Shown: positions 34,359-44,406 of the stretch, in pieces | Layout of the letters: every line of letters starts with the position of its first letter | Position numbering within the stretch: position 1 is the stretch's first letter | NCBI RefSeq assembly: GCF_022919715.1 | Contig: NZ_CP095042.1 | Coordinates: forward strand, 1,426,001 to 1,490,000 | Length of the DNA stretch: 64,000 nucleotides | From: Agromyces sp. H17E-10 | Lineage (GTDB): Bacteria; Actinomycetota; Actinomycetes; Actinomycetales; Microbacteriaceae | Direction of reading: 5' to 3' | Notes under the pieces: model-generated | Database searches by the model: none | Seen by the model: the letters and a program-made list of their open reading frames with translations, nothing else | Told to the model about the DNA's origin: nothing | Made by a program: the position numbers and the translations under genes

Positions 34359-34379
34359 TCCTCGCCGCCGATGCGCCGC

Positions 34380-34411
34380 CCGGATGCCCGGCGATACGCC
34401 GCGGCATCCGG
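34380..34411. other. Intercistronic hairpin between two GH43 genes
   Basis: CCGGATGCCCGGCG pairs with CGCCGCGGCATCCGG with a single bulged base around an ATA loop. It lies in the 97-base gap between the two rightward GH43 genes. It could be a partial terminator or an mRNA stabiliser. Confidence 0.5.
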
Positions 34412-34455
34412 CCGGCCTCGCCGACCACCAGCACGACCACACACGAAGGAGTGAC

Positions 34456-37350
34456 ATGCGCGACACGCTCATGCGACGGGTCCGGACGGGAGCGGCGGCC
34501 TTCGCCGCGGCCGCCGCGCTCGCCGCGACCGGGGCCGTCACCACGCAGGCTGCGGGCGCCGCGACGGCGCCCGCCCCGCTGATCCACTACGGCTTCGACG
34601 CCGCGAGCTCGGGCGTCGTCGCCGACGACTCGGGCAACGGCTACGACGGCACGCTCAGGCAGACGGGCGCCACCGTCGCCGACGGTGCACTGAACCTGCC
34701 CGGCGGCGCCCGCACCACCGCAGGCTACGTCGAGGTGCCGACCGCCGGTCTCGTGGGCAAGACCCAGCTGACCGTGTCGACCTGGCTCGAGAACCGCACG
34801 GGTCCGGCGAACGTCGCCGCCGCCTTCATCGGCGCGCCCGTCGCCTCGGGTGCCTCGTACTCGAGCGGCTACTGGCTGCTGAACCCGACGAACCCGAGCG
34901 GCTACGTGAAGTCGGTCGTGACGAACACGGTCAGCGCGACCGCGCCGTGGGGCACCGAGGTGGGCGCGGGCTCGACGAGCGCAGCGACCTCGGGCGCGAA
35001 GACCCCGTCGGGCATGGCGCTCTACACGACCGTCATCGACGGCGGCGCGGGCACCCTGACGACCTTCGTGAACGGCAGCCGGATCAGCCAGGTGCCGATC
35101 GCCCGCAACGTGTCGTCGTTCGGTTCGAGCCTCGTCGCGTACCTCGGCCGGTCGACCTACAACGACCCCGGCTGGAGCGGTTCGGTCGACGACTTCGCGG
35201 TCTACGCGTCGGCACTCGACGCAGCAACCGTGCAGCAGCTCTTCGCCGAGCAGGCGCTCGCGGGCGCCACGGCGGCCGTCACCGTGCCCGACACGGCGAC
35301 GGCCGATTTCGCACTGCCGACCTCGAACCACGGCGCGGCGATCAGCTGGACGAGCGACGACGACGCGATCGCCGTGTCGGGTGGATCCGCGACCGTGACC
35401 CGTCCCGCGGCCGGCTCCCCCGACGCCGAGGTGACGCTCACCGCGACCTTCAGCGCCGGCGGGCAGACCACGACCCGCAGCTACCCCGTCGGCGTCCCCG
35501 CGCAACTGACCGACCAGGCGAAGGCCGACGCGGATGCCGCAGCCATCGCTCTCCCGGTCGACGCCGACGACGTGCGCACGAGCTTCTCGGTGCCGACCGT
35601 CGGGGCCGACGGCTCGGCGATCACGTGGGCCGTGTCTTCGGGCACGGCCGTCGCCGAACTCCGCGACGGCGTGAAGCCGGGCGCGGCGACCGTGAAGGTC
35701 ACCCGCTCCGAGGCATCCACCGATCTCGTGCTCACCGCGACCGCGACGAGCGGTGCGGCCACCGCGACCCGCGACTTCACGCTCACCGTGGCGGCCGCGC
35801 CGACCACCTCGGCCGACCCCGAGGCCTACGTCTGGGCGTTCTTCACGGGCGAGGGCGCCGGTGCCGAGCGCGTGAGCCTCGCGGCCTCCAAGGGCGACGA
35901 TGCGCTGCGGTGGAACACGCTCAACGGCGGCGAGCCGATCTTCACGTCGACGCAGGGCACGACGGGCCTGCGCGACCCGTTCATCATCCGCTCGCACGAG
36001 GGCGACAAGTTCTACATGCTCGCCACCGACCTCAAGGTCGCCGGTCTCGCCGGCGGCTTCACGACCGCGCAGCTGTCAGGCTCGCTCGGCATCGAGGTGT
36101 GGGAGTCGACCGACCTCGTGAACTGGTCGGAGCAGCGGCACGTGCAGGTCTCGACGCCGTACGCGGGCAACACGTGGGCGCCCGAGGCGTACTGGGACGA
36201 CGAGCTCGGCCGGTACGTCGTGTTCTGGGCGTCGAACCTCTACCCGACGACCGACGCGTCGTCGCGCACGGCGGTCACCTACAACCGCATGATGTACGCG
36301 ACGACCGACGACTTCGTCACGTTCTCGGAGCCGCAGATCTGGTCGGACGTGCAGCGCGGCACCGGCCGCGGCCTGATCGACTCGACGGTCGCGAAGGTCG
36401 ACGACACGTACTACCGGTTCACGAAGGACGAGGCGTCGATGACGATCCGCGAGGAGAAGTCGACCGACCTGCTCGACACGATCACCGGCTCGCTGCCCGG
36501 CACGACGGGCGACGCCGACGAGTGGACGCTCGTCAAGGAGAAGGTCGCCACCGGCCTGCCGAACGGCGAGCCCGGCGGCACGTTCACGAGCGGCGAGGGG
36601 CCCAACGTCTTCCCCGCGAACCCCGGTGACGTGAACGGTCTCGACTGGTACCTGTTCATCGACCAGCCCGACTACCACGCCGGCCCGAACCACTACATCC
36701 CGTTCGGGTCGAACGACCTCGACGACGGAGCATCCTGGCAGCCGCTCGGAGCGACGCTGCGCGCGAACCTGCCGCAGAACAGCGACGGCGGCAAGCCGCG
36801 CCACGGCACCGTGCTGCCGGTGACCCGCGCCGAGTACCAGCAGGTGCTCGAGGCGTTCGCCCCGGCGGTCGCGGTCGCAGAGGTCGCGCCGATCGAGGTC
36901 ACCACCCGCGCCGGCGTCGCGCCCGTGCTGCCCGGCGCTTCGCTCACCACCGCCGACGGTGCCACGAAGCAGGTCGGCGTCGCCTGGGGCGACGTCGAGG
37001 CGGCCGACTACGCGGCGCCCGGAACCTTCACGGTCGCGGGCGTCGCACAGGACGATTCGCGGATGCCGGTGACGGCCACCGTCACGGTGACCCCGGGTGT
37101 CGACGTCGCGGCCGAGACCCGCTGCGTCGCCGGCAAGGTCACGGTGATCGCGAAGTCGACCAACCACTCGTCGGAGAGCGCGATCGTCACGGTCTCGTCG
37201 GCCTACGGCGAGCGCATGTTCACGCTCGCGGCCGGTGCAACCGCGTCGACGACGTTCTCGAGCCGCCTGCAGGTCGTGCCCGCCGGCACGGTCACGGCGA
37301 CGGTCGAGGGTGTCGCGACCACCGGTGCGTACGGGGGTCGCTCGTGCTGA
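34456..37350 (+). CDS. Secreted GH43 glycosidase with LamG module
   Basis: The protein has 964 residues: signal peptide (about 1-36), LamG (about 40-270), two Ig-like modules (about 275-450), GH43 (about 455-790), a Big_4-like module (about 805-875; PIEVTTRAGVAPVLPGAS) and the Cys-framed module (889-964). Catalytic candidates are Asp507 in GLRDPF, the Asp in LIDSTV and Glu714 in SGEGPNVF; NTWAPEAYWDDE is present. The module ends in RSC without the final Gly of its relatives. GAAGGAG precedes the ATG at 34456. It is closest in layout to the 31356-34358 product and probably arose from it by tandem duplication. Confidence 0.9.
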   Translation: MRDTLMRRVRTGAAAFAAAAALAATGAVTTQAAGAATAPAPLIHYGFDAASSGVVADDSGNGYDGTLRQTGATVADGALNLPGGARTTAGYVEVPTAGLVGKTQLTVSTWLENRTGPANVAAAFIGAPVASGASYSSGYWLLNPTNPSGYVKSVVTNTVSATAPWGTEVGAGSTSAATSGAKTPSGMALYTTVIDGGAGTLTTFVNGSRISQVPIARNVSSFGSSLVAYLGRSTYNDPGWSGSVDDFAVYASALDAATVQQLFAEQALAGATAAVTVPDTATADFALPTSNHGAAISWTSDDDAIAVSGGSATVTRPAAGSPDAEVTLTATFSAGGQTTTRSYPVGVPAQLTDQAKADADAAAIALPVDADDVRTSFSVPTVGADGSAITWAVSSGTAVAELRDGVKPGAATVKVTRSEASTDLVLTATATSGAATATRDFTLTVAAAPTTSADPEAYVWAFFTGEGAGAERVSLAASKGDDALRWNTLNGGEPIFTSTQGTTGLRDPFIIRSHEGDKFYMLATDLKVAGLAGGFTTAQLSGSLGIEVWESTDLVNWSEQRHVQVSTPYAGNTWAPEAYWDDELGRYVVFWASNLYPTTDASSRTAVTYNRMMYATTDDFVTFSEPQIWSDVQRGTGRGLIDSTVAKVDDTYYRFTKDEASMTIREEKSTDLLDTITGSLPGTTGDADEWTLVKEKVATGLPNGEPGGTFTSGEGPNVFPANPGDVNGLDWYLFIDQPDYHAGPNHYIPFGSNDLDDGASWQPLGATLRANLPQNSDGGKPRHGTVLPVTRAEYQQVLEAFAPAVAVAEVAPIEVTTRAGVAPVLPGASLTTADGATKQVGVAWGDVEAADYAAPGTFTVAGVAQDDSRMPVTATVTVTPGVDVAAETRCVAGKVTVIAKSTNHSSESAIVTVSSAYGERMFTLAAGATASTTFSSRLQVVPAGTVTATVEGVATTGAYGGRSC

Positions 37351-37394
37351 CGTGAGTCGCGCACGGCATCCGTGCCGTGGAGGGCCGCATCGAA

Positions 37395-37434
37395 CGGCGA
37401 CGGGGCCGGCGCATCTGAGCCGGCCCCGTCGCCG
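37395..37434. terminator. Bidirectional hairpin terminator between convergent genes
   Basis: A perfect 16-bp stem (CGGCGACGGGGCCGGC with its complement) has an 8-base loop. It lies between the converging GH43 (ends 37350) and GH95 (ends 37478) genes. No T-run is present. Confidence 0.75.
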
Positions 37435-37477
37435 TGTATGCCCGCCGATATCGCGGTCGGGCACCGTGGCGCGGTGA

Positions 37478-40400
37478 TCAGCTGTACGTGGCCCTCAGCG
37501 CGTCGATCGCCGCCACGAGCTCGGCGTTCGCCGCTCCCTTGCGCGAGGCGTTGTCGAGCTGGGCGATGACCGCCCGCTTCGACGCGGGCGACGCGGCGAG
37601 GTCCCACGCCTCCTCGAGGTGCTCGCGCACCTCGGTCGCGGCCTCGGCGGTGAGGTCGCCGACGCCTTCGGCGCGGTCGAGCTGCCAGAACACGGTCGAG
37701 AATCCGACGCCGTCCGCGATGCGATAGGTCTCGCCCGCCTCGACATCGAACCGGATCCGCTGGCCGTCGAGGTCGCCGTCGTAGTCGGCGACGGCGGTGA
37801 ATCGCACCTCACGACCACTCGAGTCGGTCACGACCTTCTTCGCCAGACCGGTTCCCGACACCGTGACGGTCTGGCTGACCGCGGGGGTGAGCACGGCCTC
37901 GGTGAGCGCGTTCTCCTTCCAGGCGATGTCGACGCCGACGTTGCCGCGGGCCTTGAGGCCGGTCACGGACCCGGTGTCCCAGACCTTCGGCGTGGCCGGC
38001 AGCAGTTCGATGGCGTCGCCCTGCGACTGCAGCAGCATCTCGGTCGCACCTGCCGTGCCGCCGAAATTGCCGTCGATCTGGAACGGCGGGTGCGCGTCCC
38101 ACAGGTTGTCGTAGGTGCCCTGCTTCAACAGGTTGCTGTAGAGCACGTGTGCGTGGTCGCCGTCGCGAACGCGCGCCCAGAAGTTCAGCTTCCACGCCAT
38201 CGACCAACCGGTCGAGGAGTCGCCGCGAGTGTTGAGCGTCACCTTCATCGCGTCGACGAGCGCGTCCTCCTCGGCGCTCCGGCCGGCGACGACCTGGTCG
38301 CCCGGGTGCAGGGCGTAGAGGTGGTTGGTGTGCCGGTGGTTGCCGTCGCCCGTGAAGTCGATCGCGATCGGGTACTGCCACTCCTGCAGTTGCCCGCCGG
38401 GGTACTTCTTGCCGCCCTGGGTGTAGGTGCCATTCGGTGCGATCTGCAGGCCGAGCATCCCCGCCTTCGCCGTCGCGATCTCGTCGATGTAGCCGTCTTC
38501 GGCCGCGCGCCCCTCGAGACCGTTGACCTCATCGGCGCCGTCCAGGCGAGCACCGAGTGCGTCGTGTGCCTCGATGACGTCCTCGAACAGGCCGCTGACC
38601 ACCGATTGCGGTTCCGTCGCACCGAGTGAGTAGGGGCCGTGCTCGGGCGAGTACGACGGGCTCACGACGAGCTTGTTGCTCTTGGTGTCGAGCACGAGCG
38701 TGTCGACCCAGAACAGCGCCGCGTCGCGCAGCATGTCGTAGTGCTGCTCGAGGAAGTCGGCGTCCTTCGTGAACTGGTAGTGCTCCCAGACGTGCTGCGC
38801 CACCCAGGCGCCGTCCTCCGGGCTGAAGAAGGCGGACGACGTCGCGGGCGCGGCGTTGCCCCAGATGTTGTTCTCGTGCCAGATCGTCCACCCGCGGGTG
38901 TCCTCGCCGAAGACTCGGTCCACACCCTGCTCGCCTCGCGGGATGAGCGCGTCGATGTAGCTGAGCATCGGCTCGGTGAGCTCGGAGAGGTTCGTCTGTT
39001 CGGCGAGCCAGTAGTTCATCTGCAGGTTGATGTTGGTGTGGTAGTCGGCGGCCCACGGCGGGTTCGTGCCGTACGCCCAGATGCCCTGCAGGTTCGCGGG
39101 CAGCGACCCCTCGCGGGACGACGAGATGAGCAGGTACCGCCCGAACTGGTAGTAGAGCGTCTCGAGGTAGCGGTTCTCCTCCGGGGTGTTCGTGCCCTTG
39201 CGGTACCCGGCGAGCAGTTGCGGGGTCGTCTTGTCGGTCACCGCAGGCAGGTTGCCCAGGTTCAGCTTCACCCGGTCGTAGAGCGACGTGTAGTCGGCGA
39301 GGTGACGCTCGTACAGCTCGTCGAAGCTGCGCTGCGAAGCGGCATCGATGCGTTCCTCGACGTCGAGCAGCGGGTCGCGTCCGTCGAAGTAGTTGTTCAG
39401 CGGGTCCTCACCCGGATACGGTGCGTCGCCGGTGACGTCCTCCTGGTAGTTGGTGTCGGTCGTGGTCAGCAGCACGACCGAATCGGCGTTCTTGACCATG
39501 ATCGCGTTGTCGGTCGCCACGAGTTCGGCGTCCTCACCCTGCGGGATCACCTTCAACTGCTGCGCGTAGTGCAGCGCGTCGTTGAACTTGTTCACGTCGT
39601 CGGACGCCTGGTTGTGGCCGCTCACCCAACCAGTCGCCGTCACGGTGTCGCCGTCGACCTCGATCTTGCGGGGGTCGATCGGCTTGATCGAGAAGACCTG
39701 GCTGATCTTGCCCGGCTCTGACGCCGTCAAACGGATCGCCATCACGTTGTCGGGGTTCGAGACGAAGTACTCACGCTCGTAGTCGACACCGGCCTGCGTG
39801 TACGACACGTCCGCCTTGCTGGCGTCCAGGTCGAGCTCGCGACGGTAGTCGGTGACCTCGTCGTCGTCCGCCGGCAGAGCGATCTCGATCTCCGACATCT
39901 GCGGGTTCTGGCCCGCGACGGCCGTGGCCGTCACCGTCAGCTTGAACCGGTCGAACGTGCCGGGCTCGTCGACGGTGAAGTCCCGGTACGCCTTCCGTGC
40001 ATCGCCGAACGCGGCATCGGCGACGGTGTCGATCAGCACCCAGTCGCCGTCGCCCGACTTGCCCGACAGCGTCCAGGTCTTGAAGTCGCGCCCGGGCTGG
40101 TCGTTGCCCGTCGCGAGGCGGTACGTCGTCGCCTCGACCGGCTTCGTGTACCACCACTCAACCTCGTACGGGTTCTCTGCGGTGATGGGCCCCGCATCAT
40201 GGGCGTACATCTTGGTCGACGTGTCGCCGTCGAACAACGACGCCGACCGCTCCTGCGCGTTGGTCGGGTGCTCGTGGTTCGCCGTCTGACCGGCGATCGA
40301 CGCCGGCCCGTCGACGGGGATCGGCACGTCGATCTCCGACATCTGCGGGTCGGAACCGCCTGCCGTCGCGGTCACGACCATCTTGTATGCGTCGTACGAG

Positions 40401-41362
40401 CCCGGGGCGTCGAGCTGGAAGTCCTTGTACGCCTTGCGGGCGGTTCCGAACGCGGCATCCGCCACCGTGTCGACGAGAACCCAGTCCCCGTCACCGCTCT
40501 TCGCATACAGATCCCACGACTTGAAGTCTCGCGAGGGCGTGTCGTTGCCGGTCGCGAGCCGGTACGTCGATGCCGCGAACGCCTTCGAGTACGTCCACTG
40601 CACCTCGTACGCGTGGTCCGACGTCGGCTTGCCGAACTTGTCGGCGTACATCTTCGTGCTCGTGCTGCCGTCGAACAGCGACCCCGTCGTCTCCCCGGCC
40701 GAGTTCGGGTTGTCGTAGTTCGCCGAGAACCCGATGATGCCGATCGTCTCCCCGGACGTCATCAGCACCGAACTGAGCTGACGGTACGAACCGAAGTTCT
40801 TCTTGTCGCCGATCAACTGGTTCACCGCGTTCGTGACCTCGGTCAGCTTCGCCGAATCCGGTGTCGTCGCTGGGGTGATGTTGCCGTCGGCATCCACGCT
40901 CGCCGGTTTCGTCTCATCCCACGCGGATTGCAGCAGAGCTCGCGCCTTCTCGAGGTTCGCGACGTTCTGGGCCGACGTCTTCGAGCTGAATCCGCCGTCG
41001 TAGGCCGGATTCTGACCGGGCCCGCCCGTCCAGTAGGTGTGATCGTTGATGATGATCTCGTCGCTGTCGACGCCGCCCATGATGCCGGCGCCGATGAAGC
41101 CGTTGCCGAGCGGCAGGCTCTCTTTCTCCCAGGCGAGCGCCTTGTCGTTGGCCGGTCCGGCCGGCGCCGAGTACCACGTCTTCAGCGCCGGCTGCTCACC
41201 GAACGCCGGAGGCTCCTCGGCCGCCGCGCCGGGAGCGCCGAGCGCGACGACCCCGCCTGTTGCAAGGATCACCGCGAGCGAACCCGACATCCACCTCCTC
41301 GACTGCCGGCCCGAGTCGTTCGCAGCGCGCACCGCCGCGGGTACCTGCTTCTTCTGTGACAC
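37478..41362 (-). CDS. Secreted GH95 enzyme (alpha-L-fucosidase/galactosidase family) with two inserted binding-type modules
   Basis: The protein has 1294 residues. It has a signal peptide, the N-terminal GH95 sandwich split by two tandem related modules (residues 207-349 and 357-497), then the helical catalytic core. Residues equivalent to the known B. bifidum AfcA set are visible: Asn777 and Asn779 in [11 protein letters not shown], Glu907 in SPEHGP and Asp1097 in QIDGNFGG. The modules repeat LFDG.TSTKMYA...[13 protein letters not shown] and look like F5/8 type C (discoidin) folds. The start is GTG 41362. Unlike the other enzymes it lacks the Cys-framed tail and ends in a short helical segment. 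GH95 members act on alpha-L-fucose, alpha-L-galactose or related termini. Confidence 0.9.
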   Translation of the reverse strand: MSQKKQVPAAVRAANDSGRQSRRWMSGSLAVILATGGVVALGAPGAAAEEPPAFGEQPALKTWYSAPAGPANDKALAWEKESLPLGNGFIGAGIMGGVDSDEIIINDHTYWTGGPGQNPAYDGGFSSKTSAQNVANLEKARALLQSAWDETKPASVDADGNITPATTPDSAKLTEVTNAVNQLIGDKKNFGSYRQLSSVLMTSGETIGIIGFSANYDNPNSAGETTGSLFDGSTSTKMYADKFGKPTSDHAYEVQWTYSKAFAASTYRLATGNDTPSRDFKSWDLYAKSGDGDWVLVDTVADAAFGTARKAYKDFQLDAPGSYDAYKMVVTATAGGSDPQMSEIDVPIPVDGPASIAGQTANHEHPTNAQERSASLFDGDTSTKMYAHDAGPITAENPYEVEWWYTKPVEATTYRLATGNDQPGRDFKTWTLSGKSGDGDWVLIDTVADAAFGDARKAYRDFTVDEPGTFDRFKLTVTATAVAGQNPQMSEIEIALPADDDEVTDYRRELDLDASKADVSYTQAGVDYEREYFVSNPDNVMAIRLTASEPGKISQVFSIKPIDPRKIEVDGDTVTATGWVSGHNQASDDVNKFNDALHYAQQLKVIPQGEDAELVATDNAIMVKNADSVVLLTTTDTNYQEDVTGDAPYPGEDPLNNYFDGRDPLLDVEERIDAASQRSFDELYERHLADYTSLYDRVKLNLGNLPAVTDKTTPQLLAGYRKGTNTPEENRYLETLYYQFGRYLLISSSREGSLPANLQGIWAYGTNPPWAADYHTNINLQMNYWLAEQTNLSELTEPMLSYIDALIPRGEQGVDRVFGEDTRGWTIWHENNIWGNAAPATSSAFFSPEDGAWVAQHVWEHYQFTKDADFLEQHYDMLRDAALFWVDTLVLDTKSNKLVVSPSYSPEHGPYSLGATEPQSVVSGLFEDVIEAHDALGARLDGADEVNGLEGRAAEDGYIDEIATAKAGMLGLQIAPNGTYTQGGKKYPGGQLQEWQYPIAIDFTGDGNHRHTNHLYALHPGDQVVAGRSAEEDALVDAMKVTLNTRGDSSTGWSMAWKLNFWARVRDGDHAHVLYSNLLKQGTYDNLWDAHPPFQIDGNFGGTAGATEMLLQSQGDAIELLPATPKVWDTGSVTGLKARGNVGVDIAWKENALTEAVLTPAVSQTVTVSGTGLAKKVVTDSSGREVRFTAVADYDGDLDGQRIRFDVEAGETYRIADGVGFSTVFWQLDRAEGVGDLTAEAATEVREHLEEAWDLAASPASKRAVIAQLDNASRKGAANAELVAAIDALRATYS

Positions 41363-41500
41363 AGTCTTCTCTCTTCATTGAGCGCCGGACCCGAATCCCG
41401 GGTGGCATGACGAACTGGATCGATGCACTACCGCTCGGCCCGAAGAAATGCGACCGTCGTCGCGAATCACTGGACCTCTTCGTGCAGATGTACGACGCCA

Positions 41501-41529
41501 ACGATAAACATCAGATGTATATGCGTCAA
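41501..41529 (-). promoter_or_regulatory. Predicted sigma-70-type promoter of the GH95 gene
   Basis: Reading leftward, -35 TTGACG (41524-41529) and -10 TATCGT (41501-41506) are separated by 17 bases. This AT-richer patch stands out in the 275-base gap before the GH95 gene. CAGATGTA occurs twice around the -10 (41485 and 41512) and could be a regulator site. No TGTTMCCGGNAACA site is present here. Confidence 0.5.
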
Positions 41530-41637
41530 TAGCCTGACGGAATCCACAACATCACTCAAGTACGGAACAGACAGGGCAGATTCCTCCGATGTATGCGCAC
41601 CGGGCGACGAGATCCGCTCGCTTCGCCCGCGGCGCGG

Positions 41638-42555
41638 TCACGGCCGCACGCGGATGACCGTCTTCCCGGTGCGACGCCGAGTCGGGTCGAGCGCTGCGAC
41701 CGCGTCATCGAGGTCGGCGACGTCGCCGATGTTGGTGCGCAGCCGGCCGTCTCGCACCCGCTGGACGATCTCGGTGAGCTGGCCGCGATCGGCCTCGACG
41801 ACGAAGTCGATCGCCAGACCGTCGACGGGTCGGGCTTCGGGCGGCGCGACGATGGTCACGAGCGTTCCGCTTGGCCGGATCAACGCCGCGGACCGCCGCT
41901 GGATGTCGCCGCCGATGACGTCGAAGACCAGGTCGACCCCGCCCACCTCTTCGAGCGCGTCGTGCTCGAGGTCGACGAACTCGTTCGCACCGAAGTCGAG
42001 CACCTTCTGCCGGTCGGCCGCCCGTCCCGTGCCGATGACGTAGGCTCCGGCCTCACGTGCCAGCTGGGTCACCATCGAGCCGACGGCGCCGCCCGCCCCG
42101 TGAGCGAGCACCGTCTGCCCCGACCGGAGCCGCCCGTGCTGGAAGAGCCCCTGCCACGCCGTGAGACCCGAGATCGGCAGGCTCGCGGCCACCGTGAAGT
42201 CGACGTCGCCGGGCAACGGCGCGAGGTTGCGCGCCTCCATGGCGACGTACTCGGCCAGCGTGCCGTCGCGGTGCCAGTCGGCCAGGCCGAAGACCCGCTG
42301 GCCGACCGAGAGCCCGGTCGTGCCGTACCCGAGTGCGCTGACCACGCCGGCGACCTCGTGCCCGAGGATCGACGGCGTCTTGTCGCGACCGGCGCGGTCG
42401 GCCCAGGTCGACGGCCAGTCGACCTCCGTCGGCACGAATCCCGCGGCGTGTACTTCGACGACCACGTCGTTGATCGCCGGCGACGGCTCGGGCCGATCGG
42501 CCAGGGTCATGCCGGCGAGTCCCGCCGCCGGGTCGGTCACCACGATCGCCTTCAT
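41638..42555 (-). CDS. Zinc-free medium-chain dehydrogenase/quinone-oxidoreductase-type enzyme
   Basis: The protein has 305 residues. The N-terminal GroES-like part contains ILGHEVAGVVSALG and LSVGQRVFGLADWHRDGTLAEYV; the Rossmann part contains VLAHGAGGAVGSMVTQLAREAG and VIGTGRAADRQKVLDFGANEFVD. This matches NADPH-dependent quinone oxidoreductase-like MDR proteins, and no zinc-binding Cys cluster is seen. The ATG at 42555 has AAGGAG seven bases upstream. It diverges from two DHFR-fold genes, with a shared inverted repeat between them. It probably acts in cytoplasmic redox detoxification; the substrate is unknown. Confidence 0.88.
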   Translation of the reverse strand: MKAIVVTDPAAGLAGMTLADRPEPSPAINDVVVEVHAAGFVPTEVDWPSTWADRAGRDKTPSILGHEVAGVVSALGYGTTGLSVGQRVFGLADWHRDGTLAEYVAMEARNLAPLPGDVDFTVAASLPISGLTAWQGLFQHGRLRSGQTVLAHGAGGAVGSMVTQLAREAGAYVIGTGRAADRQKVLDFGANEFVDLEHDALEEVGGVDLVFDVIGGDIQRRSAALIRPSGTLVTIVAPPEARPVDGLAIDFVVEADRGQLTEIVQRVRDGRLRTNIGDVADLDDAVAALDPTRRRTGKTVIRVRP

Positions 42556-42676
42556 GAGGATGCTCCTTCGTTCGCTCTCCGACAGTTTTGGGCCACACAG
42601 CCCACCTTCTGTAGTGAACACCCGGCGATGCCCTGCTCCCGAGCCCAGCCGCCGCCAGCTCTCTTGTTGAACACCA

Positions 42677-42709
42677 CTGTACGGGTTATTGTGGACACAA
42701 ATCGTACAG
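42677..42709. promoter_or_regulatory. Inverted repeat in divergent promoter region, possible operator
   Basis: CTGTACG (42677-42683) and CGTACAG (42703-42709) form a perfect 7-base dyad with a 19-base spacer. They lie between the divergent dehydrogenase and DHFR-fold genes, in an AT-richer 203-base gap. A regulator of both genes may bind here. None is encoded nearby. Confidence 0.4.
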
Positions 42710-42758
42710 CGCTGTTCACGATCGACCGTGCTTCAGTGCAACTGAACAGGAGAACATC

Positions 42759-43325
42759 ATGTCGAGCACGTTGACGGTCGACCTCTTCCTCTCGGTCGAC
42801 GGCTTCGCAGGCAGCGACGGCCTGCCCGGGTACTTCGGCTACGACGGCCCCGAGCTCGGCGAATGGAACGCCGCCGAGAGCGCCGCGCCCCAGCGCGTGA
42901 TCATGGGCCGGCGTACCTACGACGCCTTCCGGGCGCTGCCCGACGAAGCGTGGGGCGAATCGCTGGATGCGACGATGGCGCTGGAGAAGATCGTGTTCTC
43001 CCGCACGCTGGAGCGCACCGACTGGCCGAACACCCGCATCACCGACCGAGAGCTCACCGACGAGATCACCGACCTGAAGGCGACGAGCGACGTGCCCTTG
43101 CGCACGTGGGGCAGTCTCTCGCTCGCCCGCCAACTCGTGGCCGCCGGCCTGGTCAACCGGCTGCGGCTGATGATCTTCCCCCTGTTCGCCGGCGAGGCCG
43201 GTCGCGAACCGGCGTTCGAGGGCATCGGGTCGGGCGACCTCGAACTCGCCGGCCAGCGCGTCCTCGACGGCCGGCTCCTGCTCGTCGAGTACCGGCCCAC
43301 CGGCAAGGACATCCCGCGTGCCTGA
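42759..43325 (+). CDS. Dihydrofolate-reductase-fold protein (RibD C-terminal-like), first of two
   Basis: The protein has 188 residues. It starts as the family does (STLTVDLFLSVDGFAGS) and has RVIMGRRTYDAF, LKATSDVPLRTWGSLSLARQL and GLVNRLRLMIFPLFAGE. This is the RibD_C/DHFR-like fold that binds NADPH. AGGAGA precedes the ATG. The next gene, 36 bases downstream, is a paralogue. These proteins are often called dihydrofolate reductase family proteins without proven folate activity. Confidence 0.88.
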   Translation: MSSTLTVDLFLSVDGFAGSDGLPGYFGYDGPELGEWNAAESAAPQRVIMGRRTYDAFRALPDEAWGESLDATMALEKIVFSRTLERTDWPNTRITDRELTDEITDLKATSDVPLRTWGSLSLARQLVAAGLVNRLRLMIFPLFAGEAGREPAFEGIGSGDLELAGQRVLDGRLLLVEYRPTGKDIPRA

Positions 43326-43361
43326 CCGCGCCGCACGCACCTTCGAGGAAGCCGGTTCACC

Positions 43362-43988
43362 ATGACCACCACCTACACGATCGACGTGTTCTCGAGTCTC
43401 GACGGCTTCGGCACCGCCACCGGCGACTGGGGCGGCTACTGGGGCAAGCAGGGTCCCGAACTCCTCGCCCGCCGACTGGAGCTCTATGACGAGCCGCAGC
43501 GGATGGTGTTCGGTGCGAACACGTATCGCGCCTTCGCCGCGATGCTCGACGCGAGCGCCGAGTACCCCGACGTCCAGGACGCCTGGGTCACCCGCATGAC
43601 CGGCCTGCCGATGACCGTGATCACCAAGAGCCTCCGCGCACCCCTGCCCAGCCTTCCGCACGCCGACCTCGTGCGCGGGGACGCCGTCGAGATCGTGGCC
43701 CGGTTGAAGGCGGAGTCCGACGTGCCGTTGCGCTCGCACGGGAGCCTCGCCCTGAACCGCGCGCTCATGGCCGCGGGGCTGGTCGACCGGCTCCAAGTCA
43801 CCGTGTTCCCCGTCATCACCGCGCGCACCGGCACCGATCCCGTCTTCGCCGGCGCCGAGGACTTCGACCTCGAACTCCTCGAACGGCGCACGCTCGACCG
43901 CGACATCCAGGAACTCGTCTACCGCCCCACCCTGCACGCCCAAGCCCCGGTCGCGACGCCGCAGCGTGCCGGACGATCGCCTCACTGA
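43362..43988 (+). CDS. Dihydrofolate-reductase-fold protein (RibD C-terminal-like), second of two
   Basis: The protein has 208 residues and is paralogous to its upstream neighbour: TTYTIDVFSSLDGFGT, MVFGANTYRAFAAML, LKAESDVPLRSHGSLALNRAL and GLVDRLQVTVFPVI. Compared with the first copy it has an extra stretch around the WGGYWGKQG segment and a short disordered tail. The two are likely co-transcribed. Tandem NADPH-binding paralogues could form a heterodimer, but no partner function is known. Confidence 0.87.
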   Translation: MTTTYTIDVFSSLDGFGTATGDWGGYWGKQGPELLARRLELYDEPQRMVFGANTYRAFAAMLDASAEYPDVQDAWVTRMTGLPMTVITKSLRAPLPSLPHADLVRGDAVEIVARLKAESDVPLRSHGSLALNRALMAAGLVDRLQVTVFPVITARTGTDPVFAGAEDFDLELLERRTLDRDIQELVYRPTLHAQAPVATPQRAGRSPH

Positions 43989-44063
43989 ACGCCGTGACGG
44001 GCGACGGGCTCGCGCGCTGGATCGGCGAGTTCGTGCGGGTCGACCGTGCCCGAGAAACACAGA

Positions 44064-44094
44064 AGGCCCGGAACTTCCGTAGAAATCCGGGCCT
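44064..44094 (-). terminator. Terminator of the tRNA-Thr/tRNA-Met unit
   Basis: AGGCCCGGA and TCCGGGCCT form a 9-bp stem with a 13-base loop. In the minus direction it directly follows the tRNA-Met 3' end and is followed by a TCTGTGTTTC stretch. Confidence 0.75.
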
Positions 44095-44095
44095 G

Positions 44096-44172
44096 TGGTA
44101 GCGAGGGCGGGACTCGAACCCGCGACACCACGATTATGAGCCGTGTGCTCTAACCACCTGAGCTACCCCGCC
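44096..44172 (-). tRNA. tRNA-Met (CAT), CCA encoded
   Basis: The 77-base cloverleaf has acceptor GGCGGGG with CCTCGCT, D arm AGCTCAGGTGGTTAGAGC, anticodon loop CTCATAA (anticodon CAT), T arm GCGGGTTCGAGTCCCGC and a genomic CCA. It lacks the GGG:CCC anticodon stem of an initiator, so it is an elongator. A tRNA-Ile2 with modified CAT anticodon is less likely but not excluded. Confidence 0.92.
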
Positions 44173-44217
44173 GCGAGGCTTTCGGACCGGAACGCGAACG
44201 CTCGAACCGAGAACCAG

Positions 44218-44289
<72 letters not shown>

Positions 44290-44361
44290 GTGTGCCGCAA
44301 TTGGCAACCGTACGAGGATATCACCTCTCGGAGGGTGATTCGTACCACGGTGACGCCGGCC

Positions 44362-44406
44362 CGGTCTCGATACGCGGCGCCGCTCCGCGTCGGCGCTACT
44401 CGACCA
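44362..44406. repeat. GGTCTCGATACG...CTACTCGACC repeat, copy 1
   Basis: CGGTCTCGATACGCGGCGCC runs into a GCTACTCGACC end. Related copies are at 49282, 59817 and 60421. The right end overlaps the amylase gene so that GTGGTCGAGTAG supplies its last codons and stop. Confidence 0.8.
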
